Source of the DNA: Verrucomicrobiales bacterium
Lineage (GTDB): Bacteria > Verrucomicrobiota > Verrucomicrobiia > Verrucomicrobiales > V1-33
Assembly (NCBI GenBank): GCA_028293125.1
Contig: JAQGPJ010000072.1
Location: 29,611 to 93,610 of the forward strand
DNA length: 64,000 nucleotides
Direction of reading: 5' to 3'
Every line of letters starts with the position of its first letter. Position 1 is the stretch's first letter. The notes beneath the pieces were generated by a model that made no database searches, was not told the origin of the DNA, and saw nothing but the letters and a program-made list of their open reading frames with translations. This document shows positions 1 through 9,427 of this stretch, in pieces. The position numbers were made by a program, and so were the translations under genes.

Positions 1-323
1 TGGTGATCTGCGGCGGGGAATTCGGCCGCACGCCCACCGTGGAGATGACCGGCGCCGGAACCTCCAGCCTGGGCCGGGACCACAATCCCTACGGTTTCAG
101 CATCTGGATGGCTGGCGGAGGCATCAAAGGCGGCACGGTCCACGGGGCCACTGATGAATTCGGCTTCGCCGCCGTGGAGAATCCCGTGAGCGTGCATGAT
201 CTCCACGCGACCATACTACACCTGATGGGCCTGAATCATGAGCGGCTGACCTACCGCTACTCCGGGCGCGATTTCCGGCTGACGGATGTCGAGGGAACCG
301 TGGCCCAAGCCATCCTTGCCTGA
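1..323 (+). CDS. DUF1501-type protein, C-terminal fragment (5' end outside window)
   Basis: The reading frame is open from the window edge, so only the last ~106 residues are present. The segment GGEFGRTP, followed by [19 protein letters not shown] and a later [31 protein letters not shown], is the characteristic C-terminus of DUF1501 proteins, a sulfatase/alkaline-phosphatase-fold family very abundant in Planctomycetes and Verrucomicrobia. These are usually secreted and paired with a DUF1553/DUF1549 cytochrome-like protein; the partner, if any, would lie upstream of the window. The biochemical role of the family is not established. The gene ends normally with TGA and is followed by decayed DNA. 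Confidence 0.85.
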   Translation, partial: VICGGEFGRTPTVEMTGAGTSSLGRDHNPYGFSIWMAGGGIKGGTVHGATDEFGFAAVENPVSVHDLHATILHLMGLNHERLTYRYSGRDFRLTDVEGTVAQAILA

Positions 324-370
324 ATTGCCGGATCTTGAAGCCGTCCGGTGAGGGCGGACAGATGATGCCT

Positions 371-755
371 CAGAATCTGAAGAAACTTGAGAATCAGCGA
401 AGATATGCGACGCTGGTGGCGCTGGCTATTGAGGGGTGAGCCACTGTGGTTGACCAGATCATTGACCTTCACGACCGCATCATGGGCAGCTGCTCAACGC
501 CGCCCGGCACAAACACCAGCAGCGCTTCCAGCAGTCCGGACAACGGATCAACGAGCAGCTTCTGGTTGATGGAAAAATCGGACACGCGCTGGTGAAGCGA
601 AAGCGGAGGGAAAAGATGCCTTTGCGGCCATCGAGGACGTGCCGCCATGGAAGGAGTTCGCGGCCAGTGTCGCGGAGACCGGCAAACTTTCCCAGCCCGA
701 GGAGTTCGATTTCATCCACCTGCTGGCGGAAAGCTGGCCGATCATCCGCCCCTAG
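371..755 (+). pseudogene. Tn3-family transposase (TnpA) remnant
   Basis: No intact ORF exists, but reading across frames recovers a continuous Tn3-TnpA-like segment. It runs from LKKLENQRRYATLVALAIEG (frame from 371), through an in-frame TGA, then VVDQIIDLHDRIMG, a frameshift to LLNAARHKHQQRFQQSGQRI, and a second frameshift near 595 to AKAEGKDAFAAIEDVPPW and PEEFDFIHLLAESW. This order (RRYATL, the LHDR(I/L)(M/L)G block, the FAAIE...PW block) matches the region between the N-terminal DNA-binding part and the catalytic domain of Tn3-family transposases, from my knowledge of the family. At least one nonsense and two frameshift lesions, with both ends missing, make it non-functional. No terminal inverted repeats were recognised. 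Confidence 0.65.
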
Positions 756-1222
756 GCTCCCACGTTGCCGGAACCGCCTGCGCCACCTTCGCCCGCTTTC
801 AGGGGAGCAGGATCGGCGGCTGCGATTTCAAGACCCTCCGCCCTTCACCGCTCGGCACCGGCACCGACTGGGGCGGCCTTCCGGAGGCCTTGAGCAAGAC
901 CGGACAAAACTGGAGGCTCATCACTTTCACTCCGGATGAAGTGGCCTTTGACCAAGCCTCCGCTTTTCTGAAAACTGAACTTGATGCCGGCGGCCCGTGG
1001 TGGTGGATTTCAAATACATCGGCCCGCAATACCCGGTGGCAGCGTCGACCACACGCTCAACCTCTGTGGCTGTCCCGCGGTCGAAAACCTCCACATTCTC
1101 TGTAATCACGCCGTAGCCACGCCACCTCATCACCGCCGTCGACCTCAAGCACTTCCGGCGCTCCAACCACTACGGCGAACTCTTCAAAAGCGTGCACTCG
1201 CGGGCCACCTTTGCTATTAAAA
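756..1222 (+). pseudogene. Decayed C39-like (papain-like) peptidase-family gene
   Basis: Joining two frames gives a plausible protein: GSRIGGCDFKTLRPSPLGTG, then GLPEALSKTGQNWRLITFTP, VAFDQASAFLKTELDAGGPVVVDFKY in the first frame, then VDHTLNLCGCPAVENLHILCNHAVATP and finally ITAVDLKHFRRSNHYGELFKSV. The pattern of an N-terminal block, a 'DAG.PVVVDFKY' strand and a '.DHTLNL.G' block resembles the His-containing half of C39-like peptidases. The catalytic-Cys half is not recognisable. Frameshifts near 1000 and 1120 break it. Family assignment is tentative; an unrelated verrucomicrobial protein family is possible. Confidence 0.4.
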
Positions 1223-1391
1223 ACCCGTGATATTCTCTTCCATAAAAAAACCCGATCTGACCCACGGAAAGCTTCCGGTCAACCTCTTCCGGCCTGCCGT
1301 GTTCTTTTGTGCCCGATCCCTGCCGGCGGAGAATCGACCGCTTCCACTCTTCGTCTCCGCCGGCCAGTCCACGCGGGAGGCGCGGACTTTG

Positions 1392-3809
1392 ATGAAATTC
1401 CTGCTCCCCGCGCTCGTTTCCGCTGCCATCCTCTTTACCCTCCTTCCGGCGATGGCTGCCGGCGGGCGCCAGTCCCTAACTATTCCCGACTTTACCAAAG
1501 GTGGCATCATCCCCGCAGGTGCAAGTCATGATTGGAACCTTGGCCCCACGGGGCTTCGCGGCTGGATGTTTTGCGACCAACTGGTGACTTCCGATGCCCG
1601 CCAGATTTCCATTACCAAATTGGAAAAAGGCTCGCCAGCCGATGGAATCCTCATGGTGGGCGACGTCATCCTCGGTGTCGGCGGCAAGCCGTTTTCTTAC
1701 GACCCGCGCACCGAGTTCGGCAAGTCAGTCACCAGCGCCGAATCCGAAGCGGGCGGCGGAAATCTAACCTTGATCCGGTGGCGGGCGGGTCAATCGGAGG
1801 AGGTCGTGATAAAACTTCCGGTTCTCGGCAGCTATTGCCCGACTGCTCCCTTCGACTGCACAAAATCGAAGCGTATTCTCGAACGGGGATGCAAGGCACT
1901 GGCGCTGCGGATGACTGATCCATCATACTCCGGGCTTCGCAACCAGGATCCCATCGCGCGTTCCCTGAATGCACTCGCGCTGGTGGCCAGCGGGGATGCG
2001 GCCTATTTACCGCTCGTTAAAAAGGAAGCCCAGTGGGCGGCGGAGTTCTCCGCGGCCAGTATGCAAACCTGGCACTATGGCTACGTCATGATGCTGCTTT
2101 CGGAATATGTGATGGCCACCGGCGACCAGTCCGTAATGCCAGGCCTGAAGCGGCTCGCGCTCGAAGCTGCCAAGGGTCAGAGCGCGGTCGGCTCGTGGGG
2201 CCATGGCTTCGCGTTGCCGGGTGGACGACTCGGCGGCTACGGGATGATGAACTCTCCTGGACTGCCCCTGACGATTTCACTGGTGATGGCCCGTGCGGCG
2301 GGCGTAAAGGACCCGGCGGTGGATCTTGCGATCGAACGAAGCGCGAAGCTGCTGCGCTTTTACATCGGCAAGGGAGCAATCCCCTACGGCGACCATCACC
2401 CGTGGACCGAGAGCCACGACGACAACGGCAAGTGTGGCATGGCGGCGGTCCTCTTTGATCTGCTGGGCGAGGCTACAGGAGCGGAGTTCTTTTCACGCAT
2501 GAGCGTCGCCTCCCACGGACCGGAGCGCGACTGCGGGCACACGGGAAATTTCTTCAATATACTTTGGGCCGTGCCCGGCATCGCCCAGTCCGGCCCTCAT
2601 GCCACGGGAGCGTGGATGCAGGAGTTTGGGGGTTGGTATTTCGATCTCGCGCGGCGGTGGGAGGACTCCTTCCTTCATCAGGGACCGCCGGAGCCTGGTG
2701 ATGACAGCTACGCGGGCTGGGACTGCACCGGTGGCTACCTGCTGGCCTATGCGCTTCCTCTCAAAAAAATTTATCTGACAGGAAAGCGCAAGGGAGCGGC
2801 TCCGCTCCTGGACGCCGCCACGGCGCATTCCCTCATTCTTGATGGGCACGGCTGGAGCAACAAGGACCGCGACAGCGCCTACGGCAAATTGAGCTCTGAC
2901 CAACTCATGGAACGCCTGAGCAGTTGGTCTCCGGTGGTGCGTGAACGGGCGGCACTGGCGCTGGCCCGCCGCAGGGAGAATACCCTTCCAGCACTGCTCA
3001 AGCTGCTCGATGCTCCGGACCTCGAATCCCGCTACGGCGCCTGCCAGGCAATCATTGCGCTTAAGGGGCGCGCCGCGCCTGCCGTGGCACCCCTGCGGAA
3101 ATCCTTGGAAGCAAAGGACCTGTGGCTGCGCATCAAAGCGGCGGAGGCCCTGGCCAGCATCGGTGCCCCGGCCATGTCGGCAGTGCCCGAACTCCTGGAA
3201 CTGCTGGCTCAAGCCGATCCGGTGAACGATCCCCGCGGGATGCAGCAACGGTATCTTTCTTTCGCCCTTTTCGATAGAGACGGTGGAATGCTCAGCCAGT
3301 CATTGGATGGCGTGGATCCTGATATTCTGTACAAAGCGGTGAAGGCCGGACTCAGGAACCAGGATGGCCGCGCGCGGGGCAGCATGGGCTCTGTCTATGG
3401 GAATCTCTCCGCCGGGAAAATCCAACCCTTGTTGCCCGCCATTTATCAGGCGGTCATCGAACCGGCTCCCAGCGGCGAAATGTTTGCCGATACCATCCGG
3501 GTGGAGGGACTCCGGCTGCTGGCCAAACACGGGATCGAGGAAGGAATCAACGCCTGCGTGGAATACACGCGCGATCAGAATCCGTGGGATAGCCAGGAGC
3601 GAACCCCCGAATTGATGAAAATCCTGCTCACTTACGGTGCCCACGCGAAGTCGGTCATTCCGGAACTGACACGGATCGCCGATTATTTTGAAAAAGACGA
3701 AAAAGATTTCCCTGCCGAGCTGATGGCTAAGAAGGCCAAGTGCGTCCGGGAAACCATCGCCGCCATCGAAACCGCGACGGACCGCCCGGAACTCATCCGC
3801 CTCAAATGA
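1392..3809 (+). CDS. Secreted DUF6288-like protein with PDZ domain and HEAT repeats
   Basis: This encodes about 805 residues. The chosen ATG gives a clear signal peptide (MKFLLPALVSAAILFTLLPAMAAGG) and is preceded by GGGAGG at 1375-1380; a longer frame from 1227 adds 55 residues without signal character. A PDZ-like module follows (about residues 60-140: GSPADGILMVGDVILGVGGKPF). A large central Trp/Gly/His-rich helical domain comes next (YGYVMMLLSEYVMATGD, SWGHGFALPGGR, DHHPWTESHDDNGKCGMA), resembling the DUF6288 proteins of Verrucomicrobia/Planctomycetes. About residues 500-620 are HEAT repeats (VRERAALALARRREN, LWLRIKAAEALASIGAPA). The protein is probably periplasmic or surface-associated. 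The function is unknown; the fold suggests an alpha/alpha-toroid with a scaffold. Confidence 0.75.
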   Translation: MKFLLPALVSAAILFTLLPAMAAGGRQSLTIPDFTKGGIIPAGASHDWNLGPTGLRGWMFCDQLVTSDARQISITKLEKGSPADGILMVGDVILGVGGKPFSYDPRTEFGKSVTSAESEAGGGNLTLIRWRAGQSEEVVIKLPVLGSYCPTAPFDCTKSKRILERGCKALALRMTDPSYSGLRNQDPIARSLNALALVASGDAAYLPLVKKEAQWAAEFSAASMQTWHYGYVMMLLSEYVMATGDQSVMPGLKRLALEAAKGQSAVGSWGHGFALPGGRLGGYGMMNSPGLPLTISLVMARAAGVKDPAVDLAIERSAKLLRFYIGKGAIPYGDHHPWTESHDDNGKCGMAAVLFDLLGEATGAEFFSRMSVASHGPERDCGHTGNFFNILWAVPGIAQSGPHATGAWMQEFGGWYFDLARRWEDSFLHQGPPEPGDDSYAGWDCTGGYLLAYALPLKKIYLTGKRKGAAPLLDAATAHSLILDGHGWSNKDRDSAYGKLSSDQLMERLSSWSPVVRERAALALARRRENTLPALLKLLDAPDLESRYGACQAIIALKGRAAPAVAPLRKSLEAKDLWLRIKAAEALASIGAPAMSAVPELLELLAQADPVNDPRGMQQRYLSFALFDRDGGMLSQSLDGVDPDILYKAVKAGLRNQDGRARGSMGSVYGNLSAGKIQPLLPAIYQAVIEPAPSGEMFADTIRVEGLRLLAKHGIEEGINACVEYTRDQNPWDSQERTPELMKILLTYGAHAKSVIPELTRIADYFEKDEKDFPAELMAKKAKCVRETIAAIETATDRPELIRLK

Positions 3810-3931
3810 CATGATGAAGCAGGAATATTTTCCGGTGATGGGTGTGCAGGTGGAAAAGAAGCGAGAGGTCTCCGCGCCCGAGGCTGTCCACGAATATCGC
3901 TGTGCGGCCAAAGTTTGCGTCTCCAATAAAT

Positions 3932-5578
3932 ATGAAGCTCATCCTCAAACTCATCGCCGGCCTGGTGCTGGCTCCATTGACGGTCCGCTGTGCCGACCCC
4001 GACACCAAGACGTGGCGCGTCTTTATCTTCGCGGGCCAGTCCAACATGGTCGGATCAGACTCGAAGGTAGAAGACATTCAACGCTTCCCGCCTTTTGCCG
4101 GATTGGAGCTGCCCCAGCAGAAAGTCCTGTTTTCCTATAACATCGGACGGGAGGAAAAACTGACGTCAAAAGGGTGGCTCGCGTTGCAGCCGGTGGACGG
4201 CGTCGTTGGGCCGGAACTCAGTTTTGCCCGCCGGGTGTCGCAGGAAACCGGGGCTCCCATCGCCATCATCAAGTGCGCCGCCGGCGGGACGACGTTAGGC
4301 GCGGACTGGAATCCCGATGATCCCTCCGGCTTTAAACTCTATCCTCAGACCATGGAGTTGATCCACTCATCCTTGGCCGAACTTGATCAAAAGAAAATGC
4401 CCTACCGGATCGAAGGGTTCATGTGGCATCAGGGGGAAAACGATATGTTCAACAAGGAGTTCAAGGCGGACTACGGCAGGAACCTGGTGAACTTCCTTGC
4501 AAGCTGGCGACGTGACCTTAAAACACCCAACCTGAAATTTTACATCGGCGAGCTTTGCACCAAGACGATTTGGGGCATGGACAACCGGGAGAATATGTAT
4601 GCCATCCGGGCGGGGCAGAAGACCGTCACCGAGTCCGATCCGCTGGCTGAATATATTCCCACCTCGCACGACGGGGTCGAAATCGGCGGCGGGGAGGGAT
4701 TGCACTATCACTACGGGACCCTGGGGCAACTGGAACACGGTGTGAACTACGCGGACGCCTATCTGCGGACGATCGGAAAGCAGCCTGTCACCCACCGGCC
4801 GCTTAAGTTTTGGCCGTATGCGGCGGGCAGCCCGGTCAAGCTCTTCATCCTCGCCGGGCACCGCAACATGGAGGGCGAGCGCGCTTTCACCCAGGAACTC
4901 AAAGCCTTGGCGGGACAGGAGTCACTGGCAAACGACAATGACAAAATCGCATTCAACTATAGCATCGGCGGCAGCTTCAAAACCTCGAGCGGTTGGGAGC
5001 CTTTGGGTCCAGCGGGATTTTACGACACCTTCGGCCCGGAACTCAGCTTTGGGAAGACGCTACAGGCTAAAATTTCTGGCAACATTGCGATCGCCAAGTT
5101 CACGCACAGCGGTTCGCAGATAAACGATTGGACTCCGGAAGGCACGGAAGCAAAGGACCGGAACCTCTATCCGGCCTTCATCGCCTTCATCCGGAAATCC
5201 ATCCGGGACCTGCAAGCCAGGGGGCATCCGGTGGAACTGGCCGGCATCTTCTATCATGCCGGGGAAAACGACATGGCCTTTGGCGGATACCGGAGCCACG
5301 CGGCCCAATGGCTGAAATCCACCATTACCCAAAGCCGTCAGGACCTGGCCCTTCCTTCGCTGAAATGGTTTGTTAGCCAACAATCGCCCACGGATGAAAA
5401 AGGGCTGAACCGCATGGATGTCACCGCGGATTTGGCAGCCCTCGCCGCCGCCGACGCCTCGTTCATTCACGTCAAGGCCTTCGATCTTTGTCCACAGGAG
5501 GAGAAGCTGGTCCTCACCACGGCGGGCATTGTTCAACTCGGTGAATTGCTCGCCCGCAGCTACCTTGAGCCTAAATGA
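3932..5578 (+). CDS. Secreted tandem SASA-domain (sialate O-acetylesterase-like) protein
   Basis: This is a 548-residue protein; the ATG at 3932 begins a signal peptide (MKLILKLIAGLVLAPLTVRCA). The first SASA domain shows the nucleophile block FAGQSNMVG, a GGTTLGADWNP block and MWHQGENDM, the set expected of SGNH/DUF303 carbohydrate acetylesterases. A second SASA-like domain begins near residue 300: LFILAGHRNMEGE, then FGPELSFGKTL and FYHAGENDMAFGG. There the GQSNM serine is replaced (GHRNM), so the second domain probably lacks esterase activity. It is likely periplasmic and acts on acetylated glycans. It lies 122 bp after the DUF6288-like gene on the same strand, and 10 bp before a broken cytochrome gene. 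Confidence 0.82.
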   Translation: MKLILKLIAGLVLAPLTVRCADPDTKTWRVFIFAGQSNMVGSDSKVEDIQRFPPFAGLELPQQKVLFSYNIGREEKLTSKGWLALQPVDGVVGPELSFARRVSQETGAPIAIIKCAAGGTTLGADWNPDDPSGFKLYPQTMELIHSSLAELDQKKMPYRIEGFMWHQGENDMFNKEFKADYGRNLVNFLASWRRDLKTPNLKFYIGELCTKTIWGMDNRENMYAIRAGQKTVTESDPLAEYIPTSHDGVEIGGGEGLHYHYGTLGQLEHGVNYADAYLRTIGKQPVTHRPLKFWPYAAGSPVKLFILAGHRNMEGERAFTQELKALAGQESLANDNDKIAFNYSIGGSFKTSSGWEPLGPAGFYDTFGPELSFGKTLQAKISGNIAIAKFTHSGSQINDWTPEGTEAKDRNLYPAFIAFIRKSIRDLQARGHPVELAGIFYHAGENDMAFGGYRSHAAQWLKSTITQSRQDLALPSLKWFVSQQSPTDEKGLNRMDVTADLAALAAADASFIHVKAFDLCPQEEKLVLTTAGIVQLGELLARSYLEPK

Positions 5579-5588
5579 ACTCCCGCAT

Positions 5589-6355
5589 ATGAGCATTCGA
5601 TTTATGGCCACTTTTGTTTTCGCGCTGATGATGGCTTCAGAGACCCGCGCCGGCCTGCTGAAGCTGACTCCTGCGGAGCATCCTATCAAGGGGCCCGTGC
5701 CTTCCTCCGCCATGGCGGGGGAGGCCTTCCCCCAAAGGATGGAGTTGGGGATCTGCAGCTTTCGAATCCGAGCATGCTTGGAGACTTGAATTGCACCGCC
5801 TGCCATTCCGCTTCGGCACAACAGGCGGCGTGAATTTCACCGAAAACGGCACCAACTTTGCAGGATGTCGGGAGCTGGGCAGATGTGGCGTGGCTGGTAA
5901 AATATATTGCTTCTCCGAGCGGTGTGAAACCGGGCACGACCATGCCGGATCTGTTGCATGGAAATGCGGAGCCGGCTGAGGCGTTGACGCATTATTTGTT
6001 GTCGGCCTCAAAGCTGAATGCACGGACACTTGCGGCCCCGACTGACCAGCAGCGTGTGGCATATACGATGGCGGCGTTTCGCTGCATGGCATGCCACATG
6101 AGCGATGGCGTGGGCGATAAACTGCGGCCGGAGTGGCTGGCAAAAGTGCTCGGTGATGGCGTGGGTGTGCGGCCTTACATAAACACGCGGATGCCAAAAT
6201 TCGGGGCGCAGGACGTGGAGAATCTAGCAGATTTATTGGTGACGCTCGGCCGCCACGCGACACCGCTGGCTGCTCTGGCGGACACGTCTGAAGCACAGCG
6301 CGATGCAGGTGGCAGGCTGGTGGGAACGGACGGGTTAAACACCACCTGCCTGCAG
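5589..6355 (+). pseudogene. Broken di-haem c-type cytochrome gene
   Basis: The ATG at 5589 starts a signal-peptide-like sequence (MSIRFMATFVFALMMASETRAG). The frame is lost around 5735-5765. In another frame LSNPSMLGDLNCTACHSASA carries a haem-binding CTACH, interrupted by TGA at 5831. The same frame then continues with LQDVGSWADVAWLVKYI, PGTTMPDLLHG, AAFRCMACHMSDGVGD (second CxxCH) and MPKFGAQDVENLADLL to about 6350. The layout of short cytochrome c modules with axial-Met-like TTMPDL and TRMPKFG is typical of planctomycete/verrucomicrobial secreted cytochromes. One frameshift and one nonsense codon, plus loss of recognisable homology after GGRLVGTDGLN, indicate a pseudogene unless sequencing errors are involved. 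Confidence 0.65.
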
Positions 6356-6688
6356 CGCTGCGTGGAGTCCCTTCGCAGGAAGGACTCCTCACCCGGCGAT
6401 CAGCTCCTGCGATACCTGTCCCCCCGGGCTGGGAACACATCAATCCGAGCGGCGGTTGCCTCTGACCCACTCTCCAAGGCCCGAACCGGGAAATTACGGC
6501 TGCTCCGAAGGAACCTGGGGCCTTGGCATGCACCTTTTTCCCTTTCTTGTGATCACCCCAACATGTAGGAGCCGCAATCCATGCGCAGGGATTCGGAATG
6601 GATGCGGGGACGGCGGCGGATGAGGGACTAGTCTGCGCCTGTCATCCGGCATGGGTTCCCGGCCGCTCCGGTAAACGATCCGAAGTTC
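6356..6688. other. Unassigned spacer before the cbb3 oxidase locus
   Basis: There are 333 bases between the decayed cytochrome and the oxidase cluster. An open frame runs on to 6568 on the plus strand, but its residues look non-protein-like (Arg/Ser/Pro-rich) and match nothing I know. A small inverted repeat, GGAGTCC..TTCGCAGGAA..GGACTCC, lies near 6365-6389. The promoter of the oxidase operon should lie here, but no clear -35/-10 or FNR-type box was found. Confidence 0.5.
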
Positions 6689-6892
6689 ATGGAAGTTTTG
6701 AGTCTCACTGTGTTCCTCAGTCTCTGTCTGGCGGCGTGGTTCACTCTCGCATTTGTGCGGAGTGCGCTGAAGCCCCATGCGGGAGCCTGGGAGCGCGAGG
6801 CGCTGCTGCCCTTGGCACAGGAGGATCCGGCCGGGCCACCACCTGCGCGGATGCCGTCCCCCTCCCATGAATCCCGTCCAAACCTCCGTTGA
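6689..6892 (+). CDS. Small single-span membrane protein, CcoS-like
   Basis: This 67-residue protein has one N-terminal transmembrane helix (LTVFLSLCLAAWFTLAFV) followed by a short acidic/Pro-rich tail (EREALLPLAQED). It overlaps the start of ccoNO by 26 bases, so the two are probably translationally coupled. Position and topology suit a cbb3-oxidase assembly subunit such as CcoS, but the sequence signature of CcoS is weak and the name is only positional. It could equally be a lineage-specific accessory peptide of the oxidase. Confidence 0.55.
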   Translation: MEVLSLTVFLSLCLAAWFTLAFVRSALKPHAGAWEREALLPLAQEDPAGPPPARMPSPSHESRPNLR

Positions 6893-9209
6893 ATTTGACG
6901 ACCGCACCGTGCGGCGTTTTCTCATCGCCATGCTGTTCTGGGGCACGATTGCCCTGCTGGCCGGCGTGCTCATCGCGTTTCAGCTTCACCGCTGGCAGCT
7001 GAATGGGAAAGAGTTCGGCGGCGGAGAGGGCATCGAGTGGCTGACCTTCGGGCGGCTGCGCCCCGTGCACACCAATGCGGCCATCTTCGCTTTTGTGGGG
7101 AACATGATGTTCGCGGGCATCTACTACTCCACCCAGAGGCTGTGCAAAGTCCGCATGGCGTCCGACATCCTTTCCGGAATCCACTTCTGGGGCTGGCAGT
7201 TCATCATCGTCTGCGCGGCGGTCACCCTGCCGCTGGGGCTCACACGGGGGAAGGAATACGCGGAGCTGATCTGGCCCATCAATGTCCTGGTGGCGGTGGT
7301 ATGGGTCATCTTCGGGTTGAATTTCTTTCTGACCCTCAAACGGCGCAACGAGCCCTCGCTGTATGTGGCCCTCTGGTTCTACATCGCCACCATCATCACG
7401 GTGGCCATGCTCTACATCGTAAACCACCTGTCCATCCCCACGGGGTGGACCCACAGCTATCCGCTCTTTGGAGGGGTGCAGGACGCGCTGATCCAGTGGT
7501 GGTACGGGCACAACGCCGTGGCCTTCTTCCTGACCACTCCCATCCTGGGCATTATGTATTACTTCATGCCCAAGGCGGCGGAGCGCCCGGTTTACAGCTA
7601 CCGGCTGTCGATTGTCCACTTCTGGTCGCTGGTGTTCATCTACATCTGGGCGGGCCCGCATCATCTGCTGAACACCGCGCTGCCCTACTGGCTGCAGATG
7701 CTGGGCGTGCTCTTCAGCCTCATGCTCTGGGCCCCCAGCTGGGGCGGGATGCTCAACGGCCTTCTCACCCTGCGGGGCGCGTGGCACAAGCTGCGCACCG
7801 ATCCCGTGATCAAATTCTTCGCCGCCGCGGTCACGTTCTACGGCATGGCCACTTTCGAGGGGCCCCTGCTGGCCATCCGCAGTGTGAACGCCCTGAGCCA
7901 TTATTCGGACTGGACCATCGGGCATGTGCATTCCGGCACTTTGGGATGGAATGGATTCATGGCCGCCGGCATGACTTACTGGCTGGTGCCCCGCCTGTGG
8001 AAAACGGAACTGGCGCGCCCCGGCTGGGCCAATATGCACTTCTGGATTGGTCTGGTGGGCATCCTCATGTATGTGGCCGCCATGTGGATCAGCGGCATCA
8101 CCCAAGGGCTGATGCTGAACCAACTCAGTGATGACGGCAGTCTGAAGTACCAGTTTCTGGACACCCTCAAGGCCATCCGTCCGCTGATGCTGTTCCGGGC
8201 CATCGGGGGCACGCTGTATCTGGCCGGGTTTGTGATGATGGTCATCAATGTGTGGCTGTCAGTGCGCGGCCGGGAGCCGGTGAACGGCTCCATCCGGGTG
8301 GTCGTGGAAACTCCAAAAAAGCCTCCTTTCTGGAAAGCCATTTTCGCGGAGCCGGTCATATTCCCGGCGCTCGCCATCACAGGATACTGCCTGTGGTTCC
8401 TGCTGCCCGGCCTTTACGCATGGGGCGGGCTGGTGCTGGGGCTGGACATGTCCTGGCGGACGGTTTGGCTGTTTGTCCGGCACAAGCGGAAGTGGACGGC
8501 GTGGTATGAGGGTCTGCTGGAGAACTGGGCTCCCTTCTCCCTGCTGGTGCTGGTGGCCGCCGCCGCCGGGGGCATGCTTCAGATCATCCCCACGCTCACC
8601 TTCAACCGCGCGGCGAATGTGGAGGACCGGCTGCAGATCGTTCCCACTCCTCTGGAGCTGGCGGGGCGCGATATTTATATCAGTGAGGGCTGTTATGGCT
8701 GCCACAGCCAGATGGTGCGCACTCTGGCTCCGGAGGTCCTGCGCTACGGTGATTACTCACGGCTGGGGGAATCGATTTTTGACTACCCCTTCCAGTGGGG
8801 CAGCAAGCGCACCGGGCCAGATCTGGCGCGGGAGGCCGGCAAGCGCAACAACACCTGGCATTACCAGCATCTGATGGATCCGCGGGCCCTGAGCGCCGGG
8901 TCGAACATGCCTTCCTATCACTGGCTGGACACTCAAAAGACGGATCTGGCCTCGCTGCCGCGCCGCGTCGCTGTGCAGCTGCAGCTGGGAGTGCCCTACC
9001 CCGCCATGACGCAGGATGAGATCCGTCAGCGGGCCATCGAGCAGGGAGTGGGCATCGCTCAGGACCTGCGGAAAAACGGGCTCTATGTGGATCCGGAGAG
9101 CCGGATGGTGGCCCTCATCGCCTACCTGCAGAAACTGGGACTCTCGGAGGAGGTCACCCCGCCGGAGCGCCCCATGGGTGCCATGGTCCCCATCACCGCC
9201 CAGCCCTGA
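6867..9209 (+). CDS. ccoNO: Fused cbb3-type cytochrome c oxidase subunits I and II (CcoN-CcoO)
   Basis: This is 780 residues from ATG 6867. The first ~480 residues are CcoN. Haem/copper ligand segments are visible: PVHTNAAIFAFVGNMMFAG, WWYGHNAVAFFLTTPI (CuB His and conserved GHNAV), AGPHHLLNTALPYW (His pair) and SDWTIGHVHSGTLGWNG (haem ligands). Two further membrane spans (VIFPALAITGYCLWFLLPGLY; FSLLVLVAAAAGGMLQIIP) lead into CcoO, a membrane-anchored monohaem cytochrome with CYGCH near residue 610 and a probable axial Met in SNMPSYHW. The enzyme is the terminal high-affinity oxidase in the cytoplasmic membrane. CcoN and CcoO are separate genes in Proteobacteria; fusions occur in other phyla. 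CcoQ-like, CcoP, CcoG and CcoI genes follow in order. Confidence 0.96.
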   Translation: MNPVQTSVEFDDRTVRRFLIAMLFWGTIALLAGVLIAFQLHRWQLNGKEFGGGEGIEWLTFGRLRPVHTNAAIFAFVGNMMFAGIYYSTQRLCKVRMASDILSGIHFWGWQFIIVCAAVTLPLGLTRGKEYAELIWPINVLVAVVWVIFGLNFFLTLKRRNEPSLYVALWFYIATIITVAMLYIVNHLSIPTGWTHSYPLFGGVQDALIQWWYGHNAVAFFLTTPILGIMYYFMPKAAERPVYSYRLSIVHFWSLVFIYIWAGPHHLLNTALPYWLQMLGVLFSLMLWAPSWGGMLNGLLTLRGAWHKLRTDPVIKFFAAAVTFYGMATFEGPLLAIRSVNALSHYSDWTIGHVHSGTLGWNGFMAAGMTYWLVPRLWKTELARPGWANMHFWIGLVGILMYVAAMWISGITQGLMLNQLSDDGSLKYQFLDTLKAIRPLMLFRAIGGTLYLAGFVMMVINVWLSVRGREPVNGSIRVVVETPKKPPFWKAIFAEPVIFPALAITGYCLWFLLPGLYAWGGLVLGLDMSWRTVWLFVRHKRKWTAWYEGLLENWAPFSLLVLVAAAAGGMLQIIPTLTFNRAANVEDRLQIVPTPLELAGRDIYISEGCYGCHSQMVRTLAPEVLRYGDYSRLGESIFDYPFQWGSKRTGPDLAREAGKRNNTWHYQHLMDPRALSAGSNMPSYHWLDTQKTDLASLPRRVAVQLQLGVPYPAMTQDEIRQRAIEQGVGIAQDLRKNGLYVDPESRMVALIAYLQKLGLSEEVTPPERPMGAMVPITAQP

Positions 9210-9229
9210 TCACTCCAAAACCACACCTT

Positions 9230-9427
9230 ATGTTTAAAAGACTTCTGCTGGACAACCTTGGCGGATTTGTGCCCGCCGCCGGGTTCATCCTCACCGCCTT
9301 CGCCTTTCTTATTATCGTCATTCGGGCCTTGGTCATGCGGAGGGCCGAGGCTGACCGCATGGCCCGGATTCCCTTGGAGACCGAACCTGGGAAAACCAAT
9401 CCCCCCTCCCCTCATGTCCCCCGCTGA
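9230..9427 (+). CDS. CcoQ-like small cbb3 oxidase membrane subunit
   Basis: This 65-residue protein has one transmembrane helix (FVPAAGFILTAFAFLIIVIRALVM) followed by a basic/acidic cytoplasmic tail, the topology of CcoQ/FixQ. It starts 20 bases after ccoNO and overlaps the ccoP start by 14 bases, consistent with the canonical N-O-Q-P order. Homology is by position and topology rather than by a strong motif. Confidence 0.7.
   Translation: MFKRLLLDNLGGFVPAAGFILTAFAFLIIVIRALVMRRAEADRMARIPLETEPGKTNPPSPHVPR

Noticed and set aside
6356..6688. Possible cobalamin-type or other riboswitch before the oxidase locus
   Set aside because: The short inverted repeats did not match the conserved boxes of any riboswitch I know.
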